A stretch of 64,000 nucleotides of DNA, from positions 248,001 to 312,000 of the forward strand of contig JAJNAZ010000001.1 of the NCBI GenBank assembly GCA_021155855.1, written 5' to 3'. Shown here piece after piece: positions 21,028 through 29,948 of the stretch. The notes below the pieces were generated by a model that made no database searches, was not told the origin of the DNA, and saw nothing but the letters and a program-made list of their open reading frames with translations. Each line of letters starts with the position of its first letter. Within the stretch, counting starts at the first letter, position 1. The translations under genes and the position numbers were made by a program. This stretch comes from Solirubrobacterales bacterium (GTDB lineage Bacteria; Actinomycetota; Thermoleophilia; Solirubrobacterales; 70-9).

Positions 21028-21350
21028 TCGCTCGCGGCCCCGCTCGCGGCCTCGAGCCGCCTGGCGAGCGCGAGCATGTCGTCGGCGACCTCGTCGAGGC
21101 GATCCTCCAGCTCCTCGAGCCGTCCCGAGAGCGAGCGCAGCCGCTGTTCGAGTCGCTCGACGTCCGAGCCGGAGGCGACGTTGAGCGCACCCATCGCCGA
21201 GCGCTGCGCCGAGGCTGCGGCCTCACCCGCTCCCAACGCACGCGAGAGGGCGGTGTTGAAGAGGGGGTTCTCGAGCAGCGCCTGGGCGAGCTCGCCCACC
21301 GCCTCCTCGCCACGCGCCCGCAGCCCGCTCTTGTCGTCGAGCTCCTCCAT
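20991..21350 (-). CDS. Coiled-coil protein, phasin-like
   Basis: The 119-residue product starts at ATG 21350. Residues 10-60 contain EEAVGELAQALLENPLFNTALSRAL-type helices, followed by a heptad coiled coil of the form VERLEQRLRSLSGRLEELEDRL (about 65-95). No signal peptide or membrane segment is visible. The layout is like other small coiled-coil proteins annotated as polyhydroxyalkanoate-related or phasin-like in actinobacteria. The 3' end is antisense to the last 37 bases of the nucleoside phosphorylase gene. Function unknown. Confidence 0.65.
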   Translation of the reverse strand: MEELDDKSGLRARGEEAVGELAQALLENPLFNTALSRALGAGEAAASAQRSAMGALNVASGSDVERLEQRLRSLSGRLEELEDRLDEVADDMLALARRLEAASGAASDQSKLDFSDAAG

Positions 21351-21490
21351 CGCTCTCGCGCCGCAGCGTACTCGCTCCCCGCGCTCAAGGCGCGCCTGCA
21401 CGAATGCCGAAACACGACTCAGCATCGTCAGCTTCGACGGGCTGCAAGTATCCGCCCGACTCGGGTACGGTTTGGGCCGTCGGTTCCACG

Positions 21491-21519
21491 TTGCAAAGGC
21501 GAGATCGAACAAGTAGGTT
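21491..21519 (+). promoter_or_regulatory. Candidate promoter TTGCAA-N17-TAGGTT for the wall hydrolase gene
   Basis: A -35-like TTGCAA (21491-21496) and a -10-like TAGGTT (21514-21519) are separated by exactly 17 bases, the optimum for a primary sigma factor. A transcript would begin near 21526, giving a leader of about 78 bases before the ATG at 21604. Confidence 0.5.
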
Positions 21520-21520
21520 T

Positions 21521-21578
21521 GGCGGGGGCTCAGGAGGAGGAGCTCCGCCGCGGACTCAGGCAGGGAACGTCGTCCTGC
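21521..21578 (+). other. Structured 5' leader of the wall hydrolase gene
   Basis: Two hairpins can form: GGCGG/CCGCC plus GCTC/GAGC (21521-21549), and GCAGG/CCTGC (21560-21578). If transcription starts near 21526 the first would be incomplete. I looked for the c-di-AMP (ydaO) riboswitch consensus because such switches often precede wall hydrolases, and did not find it. Confidence 0.3.
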
Positions 21579-21603
21579 GGCGAGGGGATCCAGGGACACC
21601 GGA

Positions 21604-24213
21604 ATGAGACGGAAGCTTCTACTCACGATTAGCCTCGTCGTCCTCGGCGCCTGCGCCACGGCCGGCAACGCGATCGGCCAGGGCAGCGTCGGCGGCGGCG
21701 GCGGCGATCTCGACCCCGCCGCCGCCGAGAACCCCGAGGAGGCGCAGGTCCCGTCGCAGTGCTCGAACCTGGCCGACGACGACGGCGACGGCCTCGTAGA
21801 CCTTTCCGACCCCGACTGCTCCGACCCGCTCGATGCGAGCGAGTCCGGGTCGAGCGGCGCCCCCGAGCCGGCGCCGGCGCCCGAGCCGGCCGCGCCATCC
21901 GAGCCGGCCGCGCCATCCGAGCCGGCGCCCGCCGAGGAGGAGGAAGGCGGCGGCACCGAAGGCGGCGGGGGCATCGGTGGAGGCGGGTTGGCGCCGGGCG
22001 CCACCGGTGGTGGTGGTGCCGGTGGCGGCGGTGGCGGCGGATTCAGCGGCCCGAGAGGCCCCGGGGACGTCGGCACCAACCAAGAGCACACCGAGGACAC
22101 CGGCGGCGGCCGTGACCGTGACCGTGACCGCGACCGCGACGCCGTCGACGACAACCGCGAGTCCATGGACGAACCCGCCATCCGCGCCCCCGACGGCGCC
22201 CCGACCGACGCCAATCCCTCGCTGACGATCGCCGACTTCGGCCCCGCCCCGATCGGGGTGCCCAACTTCGTCATCGACCAGTTCACGATCCCGCCCTTCC
22301 TGTTGCCGATCTACCAGGCCTGCGGGACCCAGTACGGGATCCCCTGGCAGGTGCTCGCCTCGATCAACCGGATCGAGACCGCCTTCGGCACCAACCTCAA
22401 CGTCTCCTCGGCCGGGGCGCGCGGCTGGATGCAGTTCATGCCCGCCACCTGGCGGGCCTACGGGGTCGACGCCAACTCAGACGGGCGCCGCGACCCCTAC
22501 AACCCGGTCGACGCGATCTGCGCCGCGGCCCGCTATCTGCGCGCCTCGGGCGCCGAAAAGGACCTGGCGGGCGCGATCTTCGCTTACAACCACGCCGACT
22601 GGTACGTCGACGAGGTGCTGCTTTATGCGCGCCAGTACGGGCGCCTCCCCGACGATTTGGTCGGCTCGCTCACCGGGCTCACGGAGGGCGCTCGGTTCCC
22701 GGTCGCCGCCAACGCCCGCTACGCCGACGACATCTCCGAGCGCCGCGCGCTGGAGCGCTCAAAGCCCGACCAGCGCGCCTACGGCAACGCCGCCGAGGTG
22801 ATCTCATCCTCACCCACACGTCGAGGGATCGACATCTACTCGCGCCGGGGCGCCCCGGTGGTCGCCGTCAACGACGGCGTGATCACCGAGATCGGCAAGT
22901 CGAAGCGGCTCGGGCGCTACCTCGTCCTGCGCGACGCCTACGGCAACCGCTTCACCTACGCCAAGCTCGGCAAGGTCTCCGAGGTCTATCCGGTGCAGAA
23001 GCGCAAGCGCCTCTCCGCCGCCGATTTCGAGCTGGTCTCGCCCGACGACCCGAAGCCGGAGCAGGCCGCGAGCGCGGGCAGCAACGACCGCGGCTCCGAC
23101 GAGAGCGTCACGGCCAAGCCGAAGCCGGCCCAGGGCGGCGACGGCCCGGTCAACACCGAGGACGCGCGCGAGCGCCTCTATGCGTTCCCCGAGCGCGCCG
23201 ACAACTTGGAGCGCGCCGACCTCAGCGGCCAGCTCGACTCGCTGATGAAGGACAACCTCCCCGGGTATGAGTCGTTCAAGTCCTACTTCTCCGGCGTCCT
23301 GCGCTTCGACTCCAAGACGATGGAGATGCGGCCGCTGAAGGAGGGCTCGCACGTGATCGCCGGCACCGTGCTCGGCAAGATCGCCAAGGTCGACGAGGTC
23401 GCGCCGCGGGTGCACTTCGCGATCCGCCCGGCCGGCCGCGGCGCGCCGAAGATCGATCCGAAGCCCATCCTCGACGGCTGGAAGCTGCTCGAGGCGACCG
23501 CGATCTATCGCGCCGCCGGAGAGAACCCGTTCACGGACGGTGCCACAACCGGCCAGGTGCTGCTGATGTCGAAGCCCCAGCTGGTCAAGCGGGTGCTCGC
23601 CGACCCGCGCATCGAGATCTACAGCTGCGGGCGCGAGGACATCCAGAGCGGCCAGATCGATCGCCGGGTGCTGGCGCTGCTCGAGTACCTCGTCGAGCGC
23701 GGCTTCCGGCTCACGGTCAGCTCGCTCAAGTGCGGGCACTCCGTCTACACATCGTCGGGCAACGTCAGCCACCACTCATCCGGCAACGCGGTCGACATCC
23801 CGCAGATCAACGGCATCCCGGTGCTCGGCAACCAGGGCCCCGGCTCGATCACCGAAGCGCTGGTCGAGGACGTGATGGCGCTGCAGGGCAACATGCGCCC
23901 GGACCAGATCATCTCGCTGATGGACATGGGCGCCGACAACACCTTCGCCATGGGCGACCACGCCGACCACGTGCACGTCGGCTTCCAGCCCGCCGTCGGC
24001 CCGGGGTCGGGCAGCGTCTCGCGCCAGTTCACCGAGATCCTCAAGCCCTCCCAGTGGGAGCGGCTGATCGACCGGATCGGCAAGATCGACAACCCGAGCG
24101 TGCCAACCTCCCCCTCGCGCTACACGATCCCGAGCGAGAAGGGGCACGGCGAGAAGGCGACCGACAAGGCGAGCAAGCGCCGCCGGGCGTCGAGCGCCCA
24201 CCTCGGCGAGTAG
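21604..24213 (+). CDS. Secreted multidomain peptidoglycan hydrolase: SLT + degenerate M23 + M15-like
   Basis: The 869-residue product has a signal peptide with a lipobox-like LGAC (residues 14-17), a calcium-loop-like DDDGDGLVDLSDPDC repeat, and a Gly/Pro/Glu-rich linker to about 200. A lytic transglycosylase domain (235-345) has catalytic E258. An M23-like domain (about 395-620) has lost zinc and catalytic residues: R406 replaces the first His of HxxxD, K454 replaces the His of the YxHL motif, and R602 replaces the first His of HxH; D410 and H604 remain. A C-terminal M15-like domain has H724-x6-D731 and H786/H789/H791. It probably cuts wall glycan and peptides outside the cell. Confidence 0.88.
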   Translation: MRRKLLLTISLVVLGACATAGNAIGQGSVGGGGGDLDPAAAENPEEAQVPSQCSNLADDDGDGLVDLSDPDCSDPLDASESGSSGAPEPAPAPEPAAPSEPAAPSEPAPAEEEEGGGTEGGGGIGGGGLAPGATGGGGAGGGGGGGFSGPRGPGDVGTNQEHTEDTGGGRDRDRDRDRDAVDDNRESMDEPAIRAPDGAPTDANPSLTIADFGPAPIGVPNFVIDQFTIPPFLLPIYQACGTQYGIPWQVLASINRIETAFGTNLNVSSAGARGWMQFMPATWRAYGVDANSDGRRDPYNPVDAICAAARYLRASGAEKDLAGAIFAYNHADWYVDEVLLYARQYGRLPDDLVGSLTGLTEGARFPVAANARYADDISERRALERSKPDQRAYGNAAEVISSSPTRRGIDIYSRRGAPVVAVNDGVITEIGKSKRLGRYLVLRDAYGNRFTYAKLGKVSEVYPVQKRKRLSAADFELVSPDDPKPEQAASAGSNDRGSDESVTAKPKPAQGGDGPVNTEDARERLYAFPERADNLERADLSGQLDSLMKDNLPGYESFKSYFSGVLRFDSKTMEMRPLKEGSHVIAGTVLGKIAKVDEVAPRVHFAIRPAGRGAPKIDPKPILDGWKLLEATAIYRAAGENPFTDGATTGQVLLMSKPQLVKRVLADPRIEIYSCGREDIQSGQIDRRVLALLEYLVERGFRLTVSSLKCGHSVYTSSGNVSHHSSGNAVDIPQINGIPVLGNQGPGSITEALVEDVMALQGNMRPDQIISLMDMGADNTFAMGDHADHVHVGFQPAVGPGSGSVSRQFTEILKPSQWERLIDRIGKIDNPSVPTSPSRYTIPSEKGHGEKATDKASKRRRASSAHLGE

Positions 24214-24252
24214 CGGGTATCGGCGGCTGCCGGGTCGAATAGCGTCCGGCCC

Positions 24253-25104
24253 GTGAGCGGCCAGGATCGCCTGCCCTTCGTCCAATTCGAGCTCGCCGGG
24301 ACCGTGGGCCTCGAGCAGGGCCGTTATCTCGGCCGCGATCCGGAGCGAGTCCTCGTCGTCATCGTCGCCGGCGCCCCGGCACCCCCGCGCCGGCGCCTCG
24401 GCAGGGCGAAGCCCACCGACGCCGACCCCGCGGCCGAGCCGCCGACCGTGCCGCTGACGACGCTGACCGCGATCCGCCCCCGGTCGCTCGGCGACCGCGC
24501 CGCCGCCGAGAGCTGGCTGGCCCGGGTCCGCGACGACCCCGAGGCGATCGGCGCCGAGCTCGCCGAGGCGCTTGCATTCGTCAACGGGGCCGTCCACGCC
24601 CACCGCGCGGCGGTCCTCGATCCAGACCTCGCCGACGTCTCGGCAGCGCACGCGCTCGCGGTGCGGATAGGCTTCGGCGGCGGCGAGCAGCTCGCCGACG
24701 GACGCTTCGCCGAGGCGATCGAGATCCCGCACTCGACCCGCCGTCGCCGGGGCGAGATGCTGCGGCCCCAGGAACGGGTGGCGGCGGTGCTCGGTGGCCG
24801 CGAGGCGGTCACCGCCTGCGAGCTGCTGCTGCTGCGCGCCCGCGCCGACCTCGACGCCGGCCGTGGACGCGAGTCCGCCCTCCAGCTCCGGGTCGGGCTC
24901 GAGGCGTTGCTCGCCGAGCGCGACGCGCTCGCCGGCCCCGGTCAGGACGAGGACCTCACCGCGCTCGCCGAGCGCCGGGCGATCACCGGGGAGGCCGCGA
25001 ACGCGGCCCTCGGCGGCGAGCTCAGCGATCAGCGGATCGCCGAGGTCGCCGACACGCTCCGCCTCTGCGAGCGGGTGCTGCGCCGCCGGCGGGCGCTGGG
25101 GTGA
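24253..25104 (+). CDS. Conserved-looking hypothetical protein, 283 residues
   Basis: A GTG start 39 bases after the wall hydrolase stop opens a soluble, Ala/Arg/Glu-rich protein, probably in the same transcript. The first 75 residues have alternating strands (LPFVQFELAGTVGLEQGRYL, VLVVIVAG), followed by a helical body of about 200 residues ending in RRRRALG. No signal peptide, membrane segment or catalytic motif is visible, and I do not recognise the family. Third-position GC bias and absence of a better frame support it as coding. Confidence 0.6.
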   Translation: MSGQDRLPFVQFELAGTVGLEQGRYLGRDPERVLVVIVAGAPAPPRRRLGRAKPTDADPAAEPPTVPLTTLTAIRPRSLGDRAAAESWLARVRDDPEAIGAELAEALAFVNGAVHAHRAAVLDPDLADVSAAHALAVRIGFGGGEQLADGRFAEAIEIPHSTRRRRGEMLRPQERVAAVLGGREAVTACELLLLRARADLDAGRGRESALQLRVGLEALLAERDALAGPGQDEDLTALAERRAITGEAANAALGGELSDQRIAEVADTLRLCERVLRRRRALG

Positions 25105-25160
25105 AGGGGCCGCGGAGACTGCGTAACGCGAGAACTGGTAGGAGCACCGGCTCTCGGCCG

Positions 25161-25937
25161 CTACAGCGCTGCGAGCACCGCCTCGAGCTCCTCGACCACG
25201 TCGCCGTCGAGCTTCACCGCCGCCTCGCCGTCGTACGGCGTCGGTCCCTGGGTGACGATCCCGATCCTGCCCCCCGCCGCGAGCGTGACCTCGGGCAGCG
25301 ATGCGACCGGGTAGACCTCGAGCGAGGAGCCGACGCAGAGCAGCAGGTCGGCGCTCGCGCAGAGCTCGTGCGCCTCGGCGATCGCCGCCTCCGGCAGCAG
25401 CTCGCCGAAGAGGACCACGTCGGGCTTTACCTTGCCCATGCAGCAGGCGCAGGTGGCGACGCCGTCGGGGTCGAAGAGCTCGCCGACGCTCTCGAGCGGG
25501 TAGCTCGCGCGGCAGGTTGTGCAACTCGAGGTGGCGATCGAGCCGTGCACCTCGACCACGCGCTCGGAGCCGGCCTTGGCGTGCAGGCGGTCGATGTTCT
25601 GGGTCACCACCGCGTCGAGCGCCCCACGGCCCTCGAGCTCCGCGAGCGCGTGGTGAGCGCCGTTCGGCGCCTTGCCGTCGAGGTCCTGGAAGCGCGGGCG
25701 ATAGAACCGCCAGAAGCGCCTCGTGTCGCGGTAAAAGACGTCGATGTGGGCGACCTCCATCGGATCGACGTTCTCCCACAGGCCCTTGCCGGGAGTGCGG
25801 AAGTCGGGGATCCCCGACGGCACCGAGATCCCCGCGCCCGTCAGCGCCACCACGCGCCCGCTCTCCCTGATCATCGAGGCCAGCCGTGCGGTCTCCGCAT
25901 TCGGCCGCACCGCGCCGTGCTCCGCGGCCGCCGCCAC
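25161..25937 (-). CDS. cobB: NAD-dependent protein deacylase, sirtuin family
   Basis: Sir2 proteins remove acyl groups from lysines using NAD. The product has [22 protein letters not shown], the catalytic histidine in VVEVHGS, and a zinc site from two CxxC pairs (CTTC and CACC) followed by [10 protein letters not shown] favour the GTG at 25937 (258 residues) because it overlaps the upstream stop as TAGTG; an ATG at 25874 gives 237 residues and is also possible. Coupling to a fatty-acid oxidation enzyme fits control of acyl-CoA metabolism by deacylation, an inference from context. Confidence 0.93.
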   Translation of the reverse strand: MAAAAEHGAVRPNAETARLASMIRESGRVVALTGAGISVPSGIPDFRTPGKGLWENVDPMEVAHIDVFYRDTRRFWRFYRPRFQDLDGKAPNGAHHALAELEGRGALDAVVTQNIDRLHAKAGSERVVEVHGSIATSSCTTCRASYPLESVGELFDPDGVATCACCMGKVKPDVVLFGELLPEAAIAEAHELCASADLLLCVGSSLEVYPVASLPEVTLAAGGRIGIVTQGPTPYDGEAAVKLDGDVVEELEAVLAAL

Positions 25938-27937
25938 TATCGCCCGACCCACTTCGCACTCCGCTTGCCGAGGAAGGCGGCGATGCCCTCCGTCGCGTCC
26001 TCGGTCTGAAACGCCGCGGCAAAGCGGGCCTTCTCGTTGTCGATCCCCTGGTCGAGGTCGGGGTCGTCGGAGGCGCGCTTCACGTGCTCGACGGCAAGCG
26101 GCGCCTGGCCCGCAAGCTTGCGCGCCCAGGCGAGTGCCGTGTCGAGCAGCTCGTGGTCGGGGACAACGCGATTGGCGAGCCCGAAGGCCTCCGCCTCGTC
26201 GCTGAGGATCGCGTCGCCGACCAGGTTCATCTCCAGCGCCTTCGGCGGTCCGACGAGCCGCTGCAGGCGCTGGGTCCCACCGAAGCCGGGGATGATCCCG
26301 AGCTTGATCTCCGGCTGGCCGAAGACGGCCGACTGCGCCGCGATCCGAAAGTCGCAGGCCATCGCCAACTCGCACCCGCCGCCGAAGGCAAGCGCATTTA
26401 CGGCCGCGATCGTCGAGACCCGGTTCTGGCTCATCTCGCGCAGCAGGGTGTGGCCGGAGTGGATCAGCTCCTCGCCGCTGCCCTCGTCCATCTGCGTGAA
26501 CGCCTTGATGTCGGCGCCGGCCGAGAACACCACGGGAATCGAGGAGGCGATCACCAGCGCCCCGATCTCGCCCGAGGCCTTGACCTGCTCCCACACGGTT
26601 CCGAGATCCTTGATCACCTGCGGCGAGATCGCGTTCATGGGCGGATTCGCGAGCCAAGCGATCGCAACCTTCCCGCGCGTCTCGAGCTTCACCGTCTCGG
26701 TCTGCTCGCCGTCGTCGGCCTGGGGATAGGCGTAGAAGCCCTGACCCGACTTCTGGCCCAACCGACCCTGGGCGACCAGACGGCGCAGCACGGTCGGCGG
26801 CGCGAAGCGCTCGCCGTGCTCGGCCCGGGCGGCCTCGAGCTTCTCCAGGAGGGTGTCCAGGCCGGTCATGTCGGCGCCCATGAACGGCGGCAAGATTCCC
26901 CGGCGGGGGTCCATGCCGGCGCCGGCCATCATCCCGAGGTCGATGTCGCGGACCGTGCAGACGCGCTCCTCGAGCACGAGACAGGACTCGACCACGGCCT
27001 TCAGCTTCATCAGCTCGGCGAGCGCCTCGCCGTCGGGGTCGGCGTCGCCCTCGATCTGCGGCTCGCCGTTGTCGTAGAAGCCCGAGCCGCCCGACTTGGC
27101 GCCGAGCTTTCCGTCGGCGACGAGCTTGCGCATTCCCTCGTGGACGTAGAAGGAGTCGCCGTAGGACTCGTTCAGGTGCTCGGCGACGTTAAGCACGGTG
27201 TCGAGCCCGAGCAGATCGACGAGAAAGAAGGGGCCCATCGGCGCGACGTTGGCCGCGCCGACCGCCTCGTCGATCTTCTTGATCGACAGGCCCTGGTCCT
27301 CCTGGGCGCGCCAGATCTCACCGACGGCGCTGTTGAGGATCCGGTTGACGACGAAGCCGGGCACCTCGCCGCAGGTGATCGGCTGCTTTCGGATCGCCTG
27401 GGCGAAGTTGTGGGCCGCCTGGACCGTTTCCGGATCGGTGTCGTCGCCCTCGACGATCTCGACCAGGGGCATCACCGACGCCGGATAGAAGAAGTGGAAG
27501 CCGACCACCTTCTCGGGCCGCAGGGTCGCCCCCCCCATCTCGGTGATCGAAAGCGAGGAGGTGTTCGAGGCGAGGATCGCGTGGCCCGGTGTGACCGCGT
27601 CGAGTTCAGCGAACACCGCCCGCTTGATCTCCATCTTCTCCGGCGCCGCCTCGACGACGAAGTCGACGTCGCCGAAGGAGTCGTAGGTGGTCGCGCCCTC
27701 GATCAGGCCGATCACCTCCTCGAGCCGCGCCGAGGCCTGCTCCTCGGTCAGCCTCTCCTTCTGCACCAGACGGTCGAGCTGGCCCTTGGTCACCTCGCGC
27801 GCCTTCTCGAGGCCGTGGTCGACGAACTTCTGGTCGATGTCCTTGAGGACGACTGGGATGTCGGACGAGGCGATCGCCTGCGCGATCTCACCGCCCATCG
27901 TGCCGGCGCCGACGACGGCGGCCTTGAAGACGAACAT
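25937..27937 (-). CDS. 3-hydroxyacyl-CoA dehydrogenase / enoyl-CoA hydratase fusion
   Basis: The 666-residue product joins an N-terminal NAD-binding hydroxyacyl-CoA dehydrogenase (GAGTMG at 10-15, catalytic His in FHFFYPA) and its two C-terminal HCDH repeats to a crotonase domain from about residue 425. The crotonase part keeps the oxyanion segment FSAGADIKAF and the two catalytic glutamate contexts GGGCELAMACD and QPEIKLGIIPG. It should hydrate enoyl-CoA and oxidise the product in beta-oxidation or a related pathway. The domain order is the reverse of FadB. Coupled to the sirtuin gene by a one-base stop/start overlap. Confidence 0.94.
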   Translation of the reverse strand: MFVFKAAVVGAGTMGGEIAQAIASSDIPVVLKDIDQKFVDHGLEKAREVTKGQLDRLVQKERLTEEQASARLEEVIGLIEGATTYDSFGDVDFVVEAAPEKMEIKRAVFAELDAVTPGHAILASNTSSLSITEMGGATLRPEKVVGFHFFYPASVMPLVEIVEGDDTDPETVQAAHNFAQAIRKQPITCGEVPGFVVNRILNSAVGEIWRAQEDQGLSIKKIDEAVGAANVAPMGPFFLVDLLGLDTVLNVAEHLNESYGDSFYVHEGMRKLVADGKLGAKSGGSGFYDNGEPQIEGDADPDGEALAELMKLKAVVESCLVLEERVCTVRDIDLGMMAGAGMDPRRGILPPFMGADMTGLDTLLEKLEAARAEHGERFAPPTVLRRLVAQGRLGQKSGQGFYAYPQADDGEQTETVKLETRGKVAIAWLANPPMNAISPQVIKDLGTVWEQVKASGEIGALVIASSIPVVFSAGADIKAFTQMDEGSGEELIHSGHTLLREMSQNRVSTIAAVNALAFGGGCELAMACDFRIAAQSAVFGQPEIKLGIIPGFGGTQRLQRLVGPPKALEMNLVGDAILSDEAEAFGLANRVVPDHELLDTALAWARKLAGQAPLAVEHVKRASDDPDLDQGIDNEKARFAAAFQTEDATEGIAAFLGKRSAKWVGR

Positions 27938-28011
27938 TCGGTTGGGACCCTCCGTTTCGCTGAAAGAGCGCGCGGGAGCCTAGCGATCCGCCACCGCGGG
28001 CGGCGCAGCGC

Positions 28012-29379
28012 TCAGGCGGGCTGGAGGGGCTTGATGTTGTGGTGCAGGTGAAACACGTTCTCCGGGTCGTACTCGGCCTTGACCGCGGCGAGGCGATCGA
28101 GGTTCTCGCGGCCGAACCCGGCCTCGAGCCGATCCTCGCTTGCCGACTCGAAGTTCAAATAGACGGCGCCGGTGGAGAACGGGCGCAGGTCTTCGCACAG
28201 GCCCCGCGCCCACGCCCTGGCCTGCTCGTCGTCGGCCGGATCCTCCCAGAGCCCGAGCGGGTGCGCGACATAGCTCGCATCGCGGTGCGGAATCGGCCAT
28301 CGCGCCCCCTGCGCACCCAGCGCGCCGCCCCAGGGGAAGAGGATGTGCTGCGAGGGCGAGGGGACAACCATGTCCTCGGCGCGCCGGCAGAAGATCTCGA
28401 GCGCCTCGTCCGGGAGGCTCGCGAGGTGCTCGGCGGACCAGTAGTTGCGGTAGCCGGGCGGGTCGTCGATCGCGCACTGAATCTCCGAGTAGGGCATCTC
28501 GGTCGGCTGCAGGCCCGCCGGCTCGAGCTCGAGGATCGGCGCGATCGCATCACGGGCCTCCTGCTCGCCGCCGGCGTAGACGAGGACCACCCCGGAGACC
28601 AGCTCGTTCTGGAGGTGCTCGGGCACGAACTCCTCCGGTGGCCCGGTGATGTAGGCGAACGCGCCGCCGAGCTCATCGGGGGCCCCCGCCTCGAACAGCT
28701 CGCGGTAGCGCCGGCCGACCTCGGGGCCGGCCTCGGCGGGCCAGAGCAACAGCGCGAAGGTCGCGGCGGGGAGCGGCTGCAACCGGAAGACGAGCTCGGT
28801 GGCGACGCCGAAGTTGCTGCCGCCGCCGTGCAGGCCCCAGAACAGCTCCGCATTATCGGACTCGCTCGCGGTCACGGTGCGCCCGTCGGCCGTCACCAGC
28901 GTCACAGATTCGAGGTTGTCGCAGGCGAGCCCGTACCTGCGCTCGAGCCAGCCCGAGCCCCCGCCGAGGGTGAGCCCGGCGACGCCGGTGGTCGAGACCC
29001 GGCCCCCGGTGCTCGTCAGCCCGTGTGGCTGGGTCGCCCGGTCGAAGTCGCTCCAGGTCGCCCCGCCCTGCACGGTCGCCGTGCGGGCGGCGGGGTCGAC
29101 GTTGACCGCGCTCATTCGCCGCATGTCGATCACCATCCCGCCCTCGCTGAGCCCGGCGCCGGTGACGCTGTGGCCGCCGCTGCGGATCGCGACCTCGAGC
29201 TCGTGCTCGCGCGCGTGCTCCAGCGCCGCGGCCACATCGGTCGCCGTCTCGCATTGCGCGATCAGCGCCGGACGGCGGTCGATCATCGAGTTGAAGATCG
29301 CTCGCGCCTCCTCGTAGGGGGCGTCCTCGGGCCCGATCAGCTCGCCCTCGAATCGCTCCCGCAGGTTTCCAGCCTCCAT
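28012..29379 (-). CDS. FAD-linked oxidase, berberine-bridge/6-hydroxynicotine-oxidase type
   Basis: The 455-residue product has a PCMH-type FAD domain in which H70 of SGGHSVTGAG is the expected 8-alpha-histidyl FAD site, and a C-terminal BBE segment YDPENVFHLHHNI. The second covalent cysteine of bicovalent members is absent (the site reads STTGVAGLTLGGG), so FAD is likely attached once. No signal peptide is seen, so it acts in the cytoplasm. It starts at ATG 29379 after a good GGGAG ribosome site. The substrate is unknown; sugars, nicotine-type amines and alkaloids are all oxidised by this family. Confidence 0.88.
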   Translation of the reverse strand: MEAGNLRERFEGELIGPEDAPYEEARAIFNSMIDRRPALIAQCETATDVAAALEHAREHELEVAIRSGGHSVTGAGLSEGGMVIDMRRMSAVNVDPAARTATVQGGATWSDFDRATQPHGLTSTGGRVSTTGVAGLTLGGGSGWLERRYGLACDNLESVTLVTADGRTVTASESDNAELFWGLHGGGSNFGVATELVFRLQPLPAATFALLLWPAEAGPEVGRRYRELFEAGAPDELGGAFAYITGPPEEFVPEHLQNELVSGVVLVYAGGEQEARDAIAPILELEPAGLQPTEMPYSEIQCAIDDPPGYRNYWSAEHLASLPDEALEIFCRRAEDMVVPSPSQHILFPWGGALGAQGARWPIPHRDASYVAHPLGLWEDPADDEQARAWARGLCEDLRPFSTGAVYLNFESASEDRLEAGFGRENLDRLAAVKAEYDPENVFHLHHNIKPLQPA

Positions 29380-29470
29380 GCTTCAGCTCCCTTCGCCGGT
29401 GGTTCGGTCGGACCGTAATACGTCGACGGCCGACAGTAAAGAGCCGCCTCGGGCGGAACCGTGAGTGTGG

Positions 29471-29947
29471 TCACGAAGGCTCGCCGCGGAGCGAGTCGCC
29501 GAGGTTGGCGACCTCCTCAGCCTCGTGCTTGAAGCGCAGCAGCGAGCGCTGCAGCGAGCCGCGCACCTGACCGCGGACGAACAGCCGCTCGGTGAGCCAG
29601 GCGAGCGGCCCGCCGCGTTGCAGCCCGTAGTCGAGCACCAGCGCAACCCGCGTCGCCTCGCCCTCGATCCCGAACCGGGTCACCAACTCCCCCCGGGACT
29701 CGGGATCTGAGAACTCGATCCGGTGACGCCGCCGGGGCTGATGCTCGATCACCCGTTCGCGCACCGTCCCGCGCCCGGCGGGATTCGAGCGCCAGACGAG
29801 CGTGCCGCCCTCGGAGGGGTAGCCCTCGATCGACTCGACCGCGGCAAAGCCGTCCACCCACGCCGGCCAGCCACCAGGCTCGAAGTAGTGGTCCCAGACC
29901 TCCGCCAGCGAAGCCTCGACCAGCAGCGACTCCTCCAGCCTCGGCAC
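29471..29947 (-). CDS. SRPBCC (START-like) domain protein
   Basis: The 158-residue product has the helix-grip pattern of polyketide-cyclase/START-type proteins: PRLEESLLVEASLAEVWDHY, then WPAWVDGFAAVESI, then paired strands ending in a long C-terminal helix RGSLQRSLLRFKHEAEEV. The GTG at 29947 lies one base after the PadR stop, so it is probably coupled with the regulator; an upstream start at 29971 would overlap PadR. Such domains bind small hydrophobic ligands. A role with the PadR protein as a ligand partner is a guess. Confidence 0.8.
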   Translation of the reverse strand: MPRLEESLLVEASLAEVWDHYFEPGGWPAWVDGFAAVESIEGYPSEGGTLVWRSNPAGRGTVRERVIEHQPRRRHRIEFSDPESRGELVTRFGIEGEATRVALVLDYGLQRGGPLAWLTERLFVRGQVRGSLQRSLLRFKHEAEEVANLGDSLRGEPS

Positions 29948-29948
29948 G

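Noticed and set aside
21528-21603. A c-di-AMP (ydaO-type) riboswitch before the wall enzyme.
   Set aside because: The expected GGGGGA/CC and CCGAAYCCGTCAGC-type blocks are not present.
23776-26022. A 748-residue minus-strand frame across the wall enzyme and sirtuin.
   Set aside because: It runs against three better-supported genes and its composition is Arg/Gly-rich without motifs.
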